DNA of 33,672 bases from Clostridiaceae bacterium (GCA_012839865.1 DUMO01000007.1:1-33672), one strand, 5' to 3'; positions 1-8,393 are shown, numbered from the stretch's first letter. A program made the numbers and translations. The notes: generated by a model not told the origin, from the sequence alone.

Positions 1-1
1 A

Positions 2-190
2 CACACTACCCCGAATCCCGTAGATTCTCTCATCCTTGCGCAGAAAGAAATAAAAGAAGGAGCAAGGGGAGTAGTATTTGGAAGAAACGCAATTCAAAGG
101 CCGGATCCAATTGCATATCAAAAAGCCTTATGTGAGGTTGTAAAACACGGTATGGATCCAGAAGCGGCGGTTTCCAAATTCGGGTTGTAA
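2..190 (+). CDS. C-terminal end of a DhnA/DeoC-type class I aldolase (partial)
   Basis: The frame is open from the window edge for 62 codons to TAA at 188-190; the start lies outside the window. The tail contains GARGVVFGRNAIQRPDP followed by a helix with ALCEVV and ends AAVSKFGL. A G-x-VFGRN-x-IQ-x-DP segment near the C-terminus is typical of the (beta/alpha)8 phosphate-binding end of class I fructose-bisphosphate aldolase, LsrF and 2-amino-3,7-dideoxy-heptulosonate synthase relatives (family knowledge). Which substrate it uses cannot be told from 62 residues. The gene converges on ypeB and is followed directly by a strong hairpin terminator. Confidence 0.65.
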   Translation, partial: HTTPNPVDSLILAQKEIKEGARGVVFGRNAIQRPDPIAYQKALCEVVKHGMDPEAAVSKFGL

Positions 191-193
191 TTA

Positions 194-235
194 AAAAGCT
201 GCTGCAAGTTTTTAACAAGGCTTGCAGCAGCTTTT
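194..235. terminator. Intrinsic terminator after the aldolase gene
   Basis: A perfect 15-bp stem (194-208 with 221-235, core GCTGCTGCAAG) encloses a 12-nt loop and ends in TTTT. It begins 4 nt after the aldolase stop. The A-tract on the other side means it could also end leftward transcripts from ypeB, whose stop codon lies about 110 bp away. Confidence 0.85.
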
Positions 236-342
236 CTGAAAGATTTTTAACTTCGTATTGTTCTGTTCATTGCTGCTTATACGCAATCATATATATTCGG
301 TTCGTAATATCATTTGAAAGCACAAACTCATCTACCAATTAT

Positions 343-1734
343 CTACATTGTAAGTATCCCGTTAGGTGTGTCAAGAATTATCAGGATTTTTTCCTCATGG
401 CCGTTTTCAGCATTTATATAAACCAAAAATTCACGGTCATTCAGCTTTCCTTTAAATTCATGGCAGAAAATTTCCGTTTTGTAGTCTGTAGGTATTATTG
501 CAAGTCCCGTGCTTAAAACTTCCATTCGGGGTGTTATCAGTTTACGGGCTTCCTCCGGGCTGAATTTAACTTCGGGAATTTCCCTTTCCCTATGTGAATA
601 CAAATAACCTTTGCATTCAATGCCCAGCACTTCCCCATCGTCCAGAGCGACCTTGACCTTTACAAGGTCGGGATAAACTGTTACATCTCCCTGTTTGTAG
701 GCATAGTTTATGGTCGCCATGTTGTCTTCCTTTATATAGTATGTGTCAACCATGCTGCCAAAGCCGTGTTCCTCCAAAAAACGCTTTCCGGCTTCTTTTG
801 CCTCTTCCATCTTCAGGATTTCCTGGGGTACCGGGCGGTGCCGAAGGGCCCAGTATACATGGCCGCCCTTTTGGGTTATATCTATAACAGCATCTTCTTC
901 ATCAGGCCGATCCTTAAACAGGACCTGGTAGGAGAAGGTTTTGATTGCTCCATTTTCATTGGGACCTCTAAAGTTTATCTGTCTTATTTTATCAGCACCG
1001 AAAAAGTCCACTACAGATTGCTTTGCCTGCTCCGAATTCAGCATGTCGCCGGTAAGGCCCATTGGCTCAATTGTAGTAAGGTGGTCTGAAAAAGGCCCGT
1101 CATAAATCAGTGTCGGATATTCCTGGAAGGTCTTGTCAATGTCGGTAAATTGCTCTTCCGGCATTTCGGAGGATGCTTTGTTAAAGACTCCTTTACCCTT
1201 TGCGGCCAAATCGCCCCACTTTATCCTTTCGGTAGCCAGCTTGTTTTGAAGATCCGCCAGGCTTTCCTGCAAAGACAGGGCAAACCCGTGAAGCTGTTCA
1301 ATTGTTTTATATTGTTCATCTGACAATTGCTTTCCGTACATGGTCTGATTATTTAAAGCATATGAGAAATCTCCCACCTGAGATAAGAATTTGGACGTAT
1401 TTGCCAGAATGTGTTGAGGTACCGGTATCTGGCCGAGGTTCTCCTGGGCAAGATTGGCTTGGCGCCATGCTTCCTGCAAAGTTGCCGCTGTTCTTTCCTG
1501 GGTTGATGTTATCAAGGATTTCACAAGCAGTGTTTCCACATTGTTAACATATCCAAGCATATCATAAAAAGCCCTGTTGTACATGTTGTCCAGCTTCTGC
1601 TGCAGGCTTATGGCTTGTCTGTACTGGGATAAACCCCAGATTGCAACAGCGCCTATTACAACAATTACAATGCTGTACATTTTTCTGTCGGATAATCGCC
1701 TTTTAAAATCAAGCAGTTTTTCTCTGAATCCCAT
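343..1734 (-). CDS. ypeB: Germination protein YpeB
   Basis: This 463-residue protein has one N-terminal membrane anchor (about residues 20-37, YSIVIVVIGAVAIWGL) followed by a long helical region and C-terminal PepSY-like repeats, the layout of YpeB. In Bacillus and Clostridium, YpeB is made in the forespore, sits on the inner membrane side of the spore and is required for stability and localisation of the cortex-lytic enzyme SleB (family knowledge). The ATG is preceded by GGAGG at a suitable distance. It lies 24 bp downstream of sleB on the same strand, the conserved sleB-ypeB pair, so the two are almost certainly co-transcribed. Length matches the family (about 450). Confidence 0.95.
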   Translation of the reverse strand: MGFREKLLDFKRRLSDRKMYSIVIVVIGAVAIWGLSQYRQAISLQQKLDNMYNRAFYDMLGYVNNVETLLVKSLITSTQERTAATLQEAWRQANLAQENLGQIPVPQHILANTSKFLSQVGDFSYALNNQTMYGKQLSDEQYKTIEQLHGFALSLQESLADLQNKLATERIKWGDLAAKGKGVFNKASSEMPEEQFTDIDKTFQEYPTLIYDGPFSDHLTTIEPMGLTGDMLNSEQAKQSVVDFFGADKIRQINFRGPNENGAIKTFSYQVLFKDRPDEEDAVIDITQKGGHVYWALRHRPVPQEILKMEEAKEAGKRFLEEHGFGSMVDTYYIKEDNMATINYAYKQGDVTVYPDLVKVKVALDDGEVLGIECKGYLYSHREREIPEVKFSPEEARKLITPRMEVLSTGLAIIPTDYKTEIFCHEFKGKLNDREFLVYINAENGHEEKILIILDTPNGILTM

Positions 1735-1758
1735 AATTTATTTTCCTCCAGGCATTTA

Positions 1759-2442
1759 TTATATTCCAAAATTGTGCTTCCCTATTTTTGTAATTATTTT
1801 TCTGCTCCAAATCCATTTGCTTGTAGCTGTAGCCGGATTCCAGTAGTAAAGGCATCCGTTGGTGGGATCCCACCCGTTTAGAGCATCCCTTGCCGCCTTG
1901 ACCACTGTGGAGTTGGGGTCGATGGGAACATTTATCTGTCCGTCGGATACGGCGGTAAAGGCTCCTGGTTGGTAGATCACTCCTGCGATGGTATTTGGAA
2001 ATTTAGGGTCCCGGGTTCTGTTCAAAATAACAGCTCCTACCGCCACCTGGCCTTCGTAAGGTTCCCCTCTGGCTTCACCGTTTATTGCACGGGCTAAAAG
2101 CTGTTCATTGCTTATTTGAGTTCCCTGAGCATAAGCTGTACCTGCTTTTACATACTTTCTCAGACCTATAGCTGCTAAAGTGTCCGAGTCTGCTATGCCG
2201 CTGGGGTATAAACCGTAGCATTCCTGAAAACGCCTGACTGCTAAAAATGTATCCAGGTCGTAGAATCCATCAGCTGTACCGTCATAGTATTCCCAGTTTT
2301 TGAGTCTTTGCTGAAGGCTTTTTACCTCTTCACCATAGTTCCCCGGGTAAAGGGCAGGTCCGGCAACAATGAAATACCGGCTAAGTGTAAACATACTGAA
2401 TATAATGGTTAAGATAAGTATGAATTTTAATTTCCTTAACAA
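1759..2442 (-). CDS. sleB: Spore cortex-lytic enzyme SleB
   Basis: The 227-residue protein has a hydrophobic N-terminal export signal (residues 5-28), a peptidoglycan-binding domain at about 35-92 (YGEEVKSLQQRL, DTFLAVRRFQ) and a C-terminal SleB/CwlJ hydrolase domain at about 112-227. The hydrolase opens with ARAINGEARGEPYEGQVAVG, in which Glu123 is the likely catalytic acid. SleB is a lytic transglycosylase that cleaves muramic-delta-lactam cortex during germination. The gene is first in the leftward sleB-ypeB operon. Upstream is an AGGAGGA ribosome site. A CATACTC stretch about 45 bp upstream could be part of a sigma-G -10 element, but I see no convincing -35. Confidence 0.95.
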   Translation of the reverse strand: MLRKLKFILILTIIFSMFTLSRYFIVAGPALYPGNYGEEVKSLQQRLKNWEYYDGTADGFYDLDTFLAVRRFQECYGLYPSGIADSDTLAAIGLRKYVKAGTAYAQGTQISNEQLLARAINGEARGEPYEGQVAVGAVILNRTRDPKFPNTIAGVIYQPGAFTAVSDGQINVPIDPNSTVVKAARDALNGWDPTNGCLYYWNPATATSKWIWSRKIITKIGKHNFGI

Positions 2443-2955
2443 TAAAATCCTCCTCCCAGAATGTAGTTAAGGCTGATTTGAGTATGTTTGAACCCAAACC
2501 GGCAAAATGAAATTTCCCTATATATTTGGATTTTCATATCTTTTATTTTTTGTTGGTTAATGAAAAATATTCATATTAAACTGTGTTTTGACTTTTTCAC
2601 ATTTTTTGCATGCAAGTTAGTTCAAGATATTTTCCGGGTAATAATTAATACATAAACTTGTTTTTCATACAAAACCGGAGCATCTTTGCTACACCGTTGC
2701 TTCAGGGTTTTTCGGCGTAAACACAGAGATAATCATCACGTTTTTCAATAAAGGCAATGTAGAAATTGAATATTATGTAAAATTGCTGTCTATAATTATT
2801 AAAACCAGGAAACTTTTAAAAAGTGGCAGCTATGTTGACTGCATATTGAGTGGTTCAAGCAAAATGAGGAATTCCAAAAGTTAATGACCTGAAAATTCAT
2901 CCGGTTTGACGTTCCGGACAGGGTTCCAGGTTGCATTGCAAAAGGAGGTGTACCT
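2443..2955. other. Divergent intergenic region, sleB / DUF2508
   Basis: These 513 bp are AT-rich with no open frame I would defend. They must hold the leftward sleB promoter and a rightward promoter for the DUF2508 gene. A CATACAAA at about 2668-2675 resembles a sigma-E -10 box, but it is about 280 bp from the next start and the -35 match is poor. No terminator, tRNA or recognised riboswitch was found. Confidence 0.4.
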
Positions 2956-3258
2956 ATGAATGCCAATGCTGAAAAACTGCAGAAAATAAATCAAAACGGT
3001 TTTATATTAAAGCTTATGAATGTTTTTACGGAGAAAAAGGTGGAACAGGCAAGCGAAGAAGTTGAGCTTCTGAACATGATAGATGAAGCCAAGAGAGCTT
3101 TGGACTGCGCCAAAATGAACTTTGAAGAAGCAAAGGAAAAAGAAATCATTGATCACTACATATACAGCATTAAAGCCTGCGAAGCCAAGTATGAATATTT
3201 AATGCGGGAAGCAAAAAGACGCGGTCTTAGAGCCGGCATTAACAGGTTGATCAGCTGA
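2956..3258 (+). CDS. DUF2508 (YaaL-like) small coiled-coil protein
   Basis: A 100-residue, highly charged, helix-rich protein with a central segment EELLNMIDEAKRALDCAKMNFEEA-like in spacing (VELLNMIDEAKRALDCAKM) and a basic end (REAKRRGLRAGINRLIS). This matches DUF2508, called YaaL in Bacillus subtilis. A strong AAAGGAGGTG lies 6 nt before the ATG. In Bacilli yaaL sits directly upstream of bofA, and the same order is kept here, 342 bp apart. Its biochemical function is not established; context suggests a sporulation-linked role but that is inference. Confidence 0.85.
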   Translation: MNANAEKLQKINQNGFILKLMNVFTEKKVEQASEEVELLNMIDEAKRALDCAKMNFEEAKEKEIIDHYIYSIKACEAKYEYLMREAKRRGLRAGINRLIS

Positions 3259-3600
3259 TGCGTGCCATTCTGAAAAAAGGTTAAAAAAAGAGGCACTGTA
3301 ACCGGAAGGAGCTTAAAATGTCATTGGCCGCGTCTTTTTTTTGCTGAATAATATTTCCCGAAAGCAAATCAAACCGGTTCAATATGTATATATTCCGCAG
3401 GAAGTTATCTCCTGGTACCATATATTGTATGCAAAGTTCAACCTGAATACTTTTTGGGAATTCATTTGTACTAAATCCTCATAATATTATATATATTATT
3501 ATATAGTTGTATTAAAATCGGTAGCTTATGACTGGAGCAAACAAAACGCTTTATGTTTGCCTGCATTATTTGTTAATAACCTTAAGATAGGTGTGAGGAT
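3259..3600 (+). other. Intergenic region DUF2508 - bofA
   Basis: This 342-bp non-coding stretch contains, at about 3278-3350, an imperfect pairing between an A-rich AAAAAAAGAGGC and GCCGCGTCTTTTTTTT, which may serve as a weak terminator for DUF2508. The remainder is AT-rich (several TATA tracts near 3485-3505) and presumably includes the bofA promoter. No confident box could be assigned. Confidence 0.35.
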
Positions 3601-3867
3601 ATGGCTATAGAACTAAGTGTTATTGTTGCCTACGCAGTGGGTATTTTGCTTTTATTTCTGATTGGACGGGCTTTCCTTATTCCCATCAAAATATTGCTGA
3701 AACTGATATACAATGCTGTTGTTGGCGGAATTGCCATCATACTGATCAATTTAATCGGGAGCTTCTTTAATTTCAGTCTCGCATTGAATTTCGGAACAGC
3801 CCTGATAGTTGGATTTTTAGGTGTTCCCGGCGTTATCCTGCTGGTAATTCTTAAATTTATTATGTGA
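3601..3867 (+). CDS. bofA: Pro-sigma-K processing inhibitor BofA
   Basis: An 88-residue, almost entirely hydrophobic protein with membrane segments at about 4-22, 33-55 and 62-87. It has the BofA signature of a GRAFLIPIKILLKLIYNAV stretch followed by a glycine-rich hydrophobic region and GVPGVILLVIL near the end. In Bacillus, BofA holds the SpoIVFB intramembrane protease inactive in the outer forespore membrane until a forespore signal arrives (family knowledge). The size matches the family (about 87). The ribosome site is GTGAGG just before ATG. It lies between DUF2508 and a yabG-like fragment, all sporulation-associated. Confidence 0.9.
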   Translation: MAIELSVIVAYAVGILLLFLIGRAFLIPIKILLKLIYNAVVGGIAIILINLIGSFFNFSLALNFGTALIVGFLGVPGVILLVILKFIM

Positions 3868-4018
3868 GAATTTTAAACCTGGCATTATGTAAATATTTCT
3901 TTCCATTGTGCATATTATAGAGTAAGAAATAATTCTAAAATAGAATGCAAAATCCTTGTATTTTAAAGGGCTTGAGGCATGCCCGGGGATTTTGGTTCTT
4001 CATATAAAGGTGGTTGTT

Positions 4019-4249
4019 ATGTGTGATATAAAAGTAGGAGATATAGTATGCCGAAAATCGTATGGTTCTGACGTTATATTCAAGGTTGTGGCGGTTAAAG
4101 AGGAAGGCAGCCAGGTAATTGCCGATCTTAAGGGGATAAACTGCAGGTTAATGGCGGATGCTCCCCGGGAAGACCTGGAACTGCATGAGGTACATGTTGA
4201 AATGCACCGGGGACCATTGCGAAAGCTCGCCGGACGAGCCAAAAAATAA
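4019..4249 (+). CDS. Truncated YabG-like protein (N-terminal domain only)
   Basis: The ATG at 4019 is chosen because AAAGGTGG lies 6 nt upstream; an in-frame ATG at 3956 has no ribosome site. The 76-residue product starts IKVGDIVCRKSYGSDVIFKV and continues GINCRLMADAPREDLE, which matches the first 55-60 residues of the sporulation protease YabG (family pattern: GD-x-V-x-RKSY, RLIAD). Full YabG is about 290 residues with its catalytic domain downstream. That domain is absent here, and the frame ends in a basic tail RKLAGRAKK. The following 200 bp contain a dispersed repeat. Most likely a decayed yabG cut off by rearrangement; a stand-alone N-terminal domain is the alternative. Confidence 0.7.
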   Translation: MCDIKVGDIVCRKSYGSDVIFKVVAVKEEGSQVIADLKGINCRLMADAPREDLELHEVHVEMHRGPLRKLAGRAKK

Positions 4250-4260
4250 TACGGCTCAGG

Positions 4261-4425
4261 ATGAAGCAAAGGAAATGTAACCAATTTTCACAATGTGAAG
4301 CAACAAAACAACGCGGCTCAGGAAGAAATGTGCCAATACCGCCTGCAGAGCGCCTATACCTTGCCGTAAAAGCAGTATTTGAGCTGATTGTTCATGACAG
4401 GTGCCTGAACACTAACCGCCTGTAA
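4261..4425 (+). other. 54-codon frame overlapping a dispersed repeat
   Basis: An open frame from ATG 4261 to TAA 4423-4425 encodes a basic N-terminus followed by LAVKAVFELIVHDRCLNTNRL. The second half lies wholly inside dispersed repeat family 1. The reverse-strand translation of another copy (around 23490-23565) gives a similar peptide, LAIKAVLELIVHDKCLTTN. The similarity shows the repeat, not necessarily a gene: there is no ribosome site before 4261. Coding status is doubtful. Confidence 0.25.
4353..4422 (+). repeat. Dispersed repeat family 1, single copy
   Basis: About 70 bp containing TTGCCGTAAAAGCAGTATTT, GAGCTGATTGTTCATGA and GCCTGAACACTAAC. The same words recur at 23725-23816 on this strand and, reversed, at 23484-23565. 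This copy is a solo arm lying just downstream of the yabG fragment, which suggests that recombination or insertion of the element truncated yabG. Confidence 0.75.
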
Positions 4426-4454
4426 AATGTATGGAATGCTTTTATTTCATCTGA

Positions 4455-4483
4455 TTGCGTACATGAGTAAAAAAGAATATAAT
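4455..4483 (+). promoter_or_regulatory. Sigma-A-type promoter for the glycosyltransferase gene
   Basis: TTGCGT at 4455-4460 and TATAAT at 4478-4483 are separated by 17 bp. The predicted start point near 4490 gives a leader of about 35 nt before the ATG at 4525. Confidence 0.6.
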
Positions 4484-4524
4484 ATTTATTGAAATTGTGG
4501 TTAAAGTTGTTTTATGAGGCGTTT

Positions 4525-5634
4525 ATGAGGATATTATATTTGACCGTATCTGTAGGCGGAGGACACTTAAAGGCTGCAGAAGCCATAAAGGGATGTTTTG
4601 AGACCAAATATCCCGGCTCACAACATATGATAATTGATGCTTTAAAGTATGTTAATCCTGTACTTGACAAGATTGTTGTGGGCAGCTATTTGAGCACAAT
4701 TAAAACTACGCCGCAACTTTATAGAATTCTGTACAAGCGTTCAGAGACAGGTGACAATATTTATGACTTCAGCAGTAAAGTAAGTCAGTTATTGTCTTTT
4801 AAAATGATGGATTTGATTGAAGATTTCAAGCCAGATGCCATCATATGCACCCACCCGTTCTCCCTCCAGTTTATGTCACGCTTCAAAACAAAAAAAGGAA
4901 TGACCATTCCAATTATAGCCACATTAACGGATTTCAACGTACATTCCTTCTGGCTGTACGATTTTATTGATGCATATGTAGTTGCTCACGAATACATGAA
5001 GTATGATATGGTTAAAAGGGGAATTCCTGAGGGAAAAATTTTCCCGTACGGGATACCGGTATCTGATAAGTTTCTTGAAAAGAAGGAACGAAGCAAGCTT
5101 ATTGAGGAATTCAATCTGGAGGACAGGAAATATACCGCTCTTGTAATGGGGGGCAGCCTGGGTTTCGGGAAAATGATCGATTCAATCCGTTCCCTCGCAG
5201 AGAGTGACCTGGATCATCAGATAATAGTGATAACAGGGAAAAACAACCGGAAGGAAAATGAATTAAAACAGCTTGCCTCTGAAATGGGAAAACCCATAAA
5301 AATTATAAGCTATACCGATAGAGTGGCCGATTACATGGAGGTTTCCGATTTTATCATTACAAAACCCGGGGGAATGACTCTGGCGGAATCTCTGGTCAAA
5401 GTCCTTCCCATATTTATCGTTTCACCGATTCCTGGCCATGAGGAAGACAATGCCCAGTTCCTGCTCAACATGGGTTGTGCGGTGAGGATATGGAAATACA
5501 CGGATATGGATATCATAATCAAGGAAACTATTGAAAACCCCCTCAGACTGAATCAAATGAAGGAAATGGCGAAATTTCTTGCAAGACCCTATGCCGCTGA
5601 AAACACAGTGACTCTGGTGGAAAATCTCATTTAA
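4525..5634 (+). CDS. MGDG synthase/UgtP-type glycosyltransferase
   Basis: The start at 4525 (MRILYLTVSVGGGHLKAAEA) is preferred over a TTG 36 bp upstream because TGAGG precedes it and the family begins at this GGGH motif. The 369-residue protein has an N-terminal MGDG-synthase domain (GGGH near residue 10) and a C-terminal GT28 domain with MGGSLGFGKM, KPGGMTLAES and PIPGHEEDNA, the nucleotide-sugar binding set. Relatives transfer glucose or galactose from UDP-sugar to diacylglycerol at the inner face of the membrane, making glycolipid and lipoteichoic-acid anchors (family knowledge). The exact sugar is not predictable. The gene is monocistronic and converges on acpS. Confidence 0.85.
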   Translation: MRILYLTVSVGGGHLKAAEAIKGCFETKYPGSQHMIIDALKYVNPVLDKIVVGSYLSTIKTTPQLYRILYKRSETGDNIYDFSSKVSQLLSFKMMDLIEDFKPDAIICTHPFSLQFMSRFKTKKGMTIPIIATLTDFNVHSFWLYDFIDAYVVAHEYMKYDMVKRGIPEGKIFPYGIPVSDKFLEKKERSKLIEEFNLEDRKYTALVMGGSLGFGKMIDSIRSLAESDLDHQIIVITGKNNRKENELKQLASEMGKPIKIISYTDRVADYMEVSDFIITKPGGMTLAESLVKVLPIFIVSPIPGHEEDNAQFLLNMGCAVRIWKYTDMDIIIKETIENPLRLNQMKEMAKFLARPYAAENTVTLVENLI

Positions 5635-5686
5635 TACTATATCTGAACAATAACTACCAAACTGATGCTTTTTTAAAAACGCTTAT

Positions 5687-6082
5687 CTAAACCTGTTTAT
5701 CTACTGTCCTGATGATTGCAAAAGCAACCGCATAATTATCGCTATGGGACAAACTCAGGGATATACCGGCGCCACTAATGCTGTCAAACAGCTCCCGGGC
5801 TTTTCCTGAAAGCTTTACATAGGGCTTTCCCCTGTCATCATTAATTACTTCAATGTCTTTCAACGCTACACCTTCTGCAATACCCGTTCCCAAAGCCTTG
5901 GATACTGCTTCCTTTGCCGCAAAACGGGCAGCATAGCTTTTATATTTTGATTTGCTTTTGCTTTCGCAATAAAGTATTTCATTTTCAGTAAAGACTCTTG
6001 ATTTGAAAGATGAGCCGTTTCTTTCAAGGGCCTTTTCAATTCTGTTGATTTCAACAATATCTGTTCCGCAAAATATATTCAT
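5687..6082 (-). CDS. acpS: Holo-[acyl-carrier-protein] synthase AcpS
   Basis: A 131-residue protein with the two AcpS signature blocks: GTDIVEINRIEKAL at residues 6-19 and YAARFAAKEAVSKALGTGI at 50-68. Asp8 and Glu58 are the expected Mg2+ ligands. AcpS transfers 4'-phosphopantetheine from coenzyme A to a serine of apo-acyl carrier protein, activating fatty-acid synthesis in the cytoplasm. The length is normal (about 120-130). GAGGTTGCC precedes the ATG. It is last in a leftward series, 36 bp after the fapA-like gene. Confidence 0.93.
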   Translation of the reverse strand: MNIFCGTDIVEINRIEKALERNGSSFKSRVFTENEILYCESKSKSKYKSYAARFAAKEAVSKALGTGIAEGVALKDIEVINDDRGKPYVKLSGKARELFDSISGAGISLSLSHSDNYAVAFAIIRTVDKQV

Positions 6083-6118
6083 GGCAACCTCAACTTCAAT
6101 AGTTCCTGGTATGGTTTT

Positions 6119-7465
6119 TTAAAATTCTTTCAGGGTATCATCAATAATGCAATATGTTGTGGCAAGTATCTCATTCTTTAATTCTATGGCCAGGTCCTTT
6201 ATCTGTATTCTTACATTAGGGTACCCCCTGCTTTTTATGCATACCTCGCCTTCGCCTTTTGCCTTGAGGTACTTGTTTAATTGATTGCTTTTTTCCAACA
6301 ATTCGTGCAATTGCCGGTTAAGGTTCAAAATATCTTTTGGCTTCATGAAATCTGAGTTTGCAAGAGTTTTGCGCAACGAACGTATTTCCGCATCCAGATT
6401 TTCAAGCTCCGACAAAAGGGCTGCACGGCTGAATCCTTTTATAATGACAACCGTTCGTCTTTCGGTAGGCGAGCCTATTATGGGCGAAACAACTCTTATT
6501 TCCGCATTAACCTGCCCCCCTATAATCTGACCTGCCGGGGAGTCGATTATTACCTGCTTTGCAGTTATTGTGCTGTTTATGGCATATAAGCCGATATGCA
6601 CGTCCCCTTCGGAGATAATTGTTGCATCGGATACATATTTTGTATATACATCCTTTTTAGCCTTTATTACAGCCTGATTCTTGCCGGCAATGCCCCCCCT
6701 TATGTATATGCTTCCCTCATTGCTTGCTATTTCCTTTACCTGGCCAATACCGTAGGGACCCAATATTTCTATGTCTTTGCCGGCTATTACCGAAAAATTG
6801 TCTTCAACCGAACCTTTGATGGTTACGTAGCCATCAAATTTAATATTGCCAAACTTGAAACCCACATTGCCGCCTATCTCAAGATGGTTGGACACACCCA
6901 ACATATTGTCGTGGAAGTGCACCGCCCCGTCAATTGCGGCATACAAATGGGTAACCCCGTCCTTATATTCTTCAACAACGGTTTTTTTGTCATACTCAAG
7001 TGGAATTTTCCTTCCGTCCCTGGCAGGAATTTTTTTGCCTCTTACTGAAGTTCCCGGAATTCCTGAAGTAGGTTCTGTTCTCGTGGCAAGCCATTCACCC
7101 TTTTTTACCATGTTTATAAGGCTCAACTCATATTGGTCAACATTGCCGTCCTTCTTCAGCTCAGGCTTTACCTTCTTTAGTTGATACAAATCAACCTTTG
7201 AATCTTCCCCGTCAACAGGTGCAACTCCCTGGGCTGCTATGAATTTTTGATTTACAGTCAGCCTGTTGGCCAGGTCCCGATAGACACCAAAAACAACACC
7301 TTTGTCAAAAAGAGCCTGAAGTACAAGTTTTAAAAACTTGGACCTGTCGTTTTCAAGTTCAGACTCGGTTGCTGTTATGGTGACAAAAGCAGTAAGCTCG
7401 TCCTCTGATATCTCAACTGTAATATTGTCTTTTAACCGGTTTTGAATTAACGGCTCATTTTGCAT
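6119..7465 (-). CDS. FapA/DUF342 family protein
   Basis: The 448-residue protein carries the DUF342 (FapA) pattern. An N-terminal region of about 150 residues ends in RTEPTSGIPGTSVRGKKIPA. It is followed by a repetitive beta-helix of short GDV/GNV/GSV strands (IEIGGNVGFKFGNIKFDG, GSVEDNFSVIAGKDIEILG) and a C-terminal coiled segment (about 345-400, LENLDAEIRSLRKTL). No membrane segment is seen. FapA proteins have been linked to flagellar assembly and cell-surface processes; several clostridia carry them away from flagellar genes, as here, so the role is open. AGGGGTG precedes the ATG. It lies between a coiled-coil membrane protein and acpS. Confidence 0.85.
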   Translation of the reverse strand: MQNEPLIQNRLKDNITVEISEDELTAFVTITATESELENDRSKFLKLVLQALFDKGVVFGVYRDLANRLTVNQKFIAAQGVAPVDGEDSKVDLYQLKKVKPELKKDGNVDQYELSLINMVKKGEWLATRTEPTSGIPGTSVRGKKIPARDGRKIPLEYDKKTVVEEYKDGVTHLYAAIDGAVHFHDNMLGVSNHLEIGGNVGFKFGNIKFDGYVTIKGSVEDNFSVIAGKDIEILGPYGIGQVKEIASNEGSIYIRGGIAGKNQAVIKAKKDVYTKYVSDATIISEGDVHIGLYAINSTITAKQVIIDSPAGQIIGGQVNAEIRVVSPIIGSPTERRTVVIIKGFSRAALLSELENLDAEIRSLRKTLANSDFMKPKDILNLNRQLHELLEKSNQLNKYLKAKGEGEVCIKSRGYPNVRIQIKDLAIELKNEILATTYCIIDDTLKEF

Positions 7466-7526
7466 TATAACACCCCTGAAGGAAATTATATTCTAAAAAA
7501 CACACTAAAATTGCGCAAAAAAGCAT

Positions 7527-7584
7527 AAATAGAGTGCTTTCCTGCCATTATTCATCGGCGCACAAAGACATTAGCACTCTATTT
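7527..7584. terminator. Inverted repeat between the coiled-coil protein gene and fapA
   Basis: A perfect 12-bp pairing (7527-7538 with 7573-7584; AAATAGAGTGCT) has a 34-nt loop. It lies in the 133-bp gap between two leftward genes, 14 bp after the stop of the 7599-8393 gene, with T-rich flanks. It could be a partial terminator or processing site that separates expression of the PspA group from fapA-acpS. Confidence 0.5.
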
Positions 7585-7598
7585 TGTAGTCTCTCCTT

Positions 7599-8393
7599 TC
7601 AAATACGGAGACGATTTTTTTTCCTGCTTTCAAGAACGCTGTCAAGAGCCATGGCTTCGACGATTACATCGTCCAAATGGTTCAGCGTTTCACTGGACTC
7701 AATGTTTGATATGATTTGGTGTTTGAACATCCCGATGCTGCTTTCCATAAAATCTAGTTTGGTTCTTATTTTTTCCAGCTCATTTTTTTCTTCATTGACT
7801 CTTGAAATAATTTTACGGTCGAGTTCAATCATCTGGCTTATATTTTGCGCTACATCAGGGTCATTTATAAAATTAATTTTTCTTGTATTCTCGTTTAATC
7901 GGGTAATAATTTCATCAATTTTTACATGGGCAAGTTCTCTGCTTCGGATGCAAAAGTTGGTAAGCAATTTAATATATGAAACCACCAGGTTCAAAGTCTT
8001 CTCCACAATGTTCTCCTTCAACTCGCTTTGACTTCCGCGGAAAAAGGATTCAAATATTTCATTCCTGTCGTCCATGACTTTTTTCAGCTTTTTATAATAC
8101 ACGGCATTGGTATATTTTTTAGCTGTTGCAAAAAGTTTAAGACAGGTATTGTTCAGCATTTTGATAGTTTTCACCTTTTGCCTGTGCAAAAAGTTGTCTA
8201 CAAAACGCTTATCCAGTGTACTATAAATCACAAAACCTGCATATACCGCAAAACCTGCGGCATATAAGGCAGGACCGGGTGCAATTCTATCCGGAGCCAT
8301 GTTTTGAATTAAATAAACAAAAGCTTCCGAAGTAAGCAATACACCTATATTCCTTTTATCCATGAGTGCGCTCGCCAACAATTTAAACTTCAT
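7599..8393 (-). CDS. Membrane-anchored coiled-coil protein next to pspA, function unknown
   Basis: I do not recognise a named family. The 264-residue protein has a hydrophobic N-terminal third, with one clear membrane segment at about 43-62 (GPALYAAGFAVYAGFVIYST) and a weaker one at about 17-33. A long, charged, helix-forming region follows (about 65-260) with coiled-coil-like spacing, for example VNEEKNELEKIRTKLDFMES. GGGAGTAACC precedes the ATG. It begins 34 bp after pspA on the same strand, so the two are probably one operon, and its topology (short anchor, long cytoplasmic helix) would suit a membrane receptor or partner for PspA. That role is inference only. Confidence 0.75.
   Translation of the reverse strand: MKFKLLASALMDKRNIGVLLTSEAFVYLIQNMAPDRIAPGPALYAAGFAVYAGFVIYSTLDKRFVDNFLHRQKVKTIKMLNNTCLKLFATAKKYTNAVYYKKLKKVMDDRNEIFESFFRGSQSELKENIVEKTLNLVVSYIKLLTNFCIRSRELAHVKIDEIITRLNENTRKINFINDPDVAQNISQMIELDRKIISRVNEEKNELEKIRTKLDFMESSIGMFKHQIISNIESSETLNHLDDVIVEAMALDSVLESRKKNRLRI

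Noticed and set aside
2640-2760. Possible riboswitch (c-di-GMP type) near the purine-rich stretch before DUF2508
   Set aside because: The conserved core letters of the known c-di-GMP and fluoride riboswitches are not present and no terminator or start is close.
7534-8031. Rightward frame of 165 codons opposite the coiled-coil protein
   Set aside because: It is antisense to a helical charged protein, which yields a Ser/Phe-rich hydrophobic shadow; no ribosome site.
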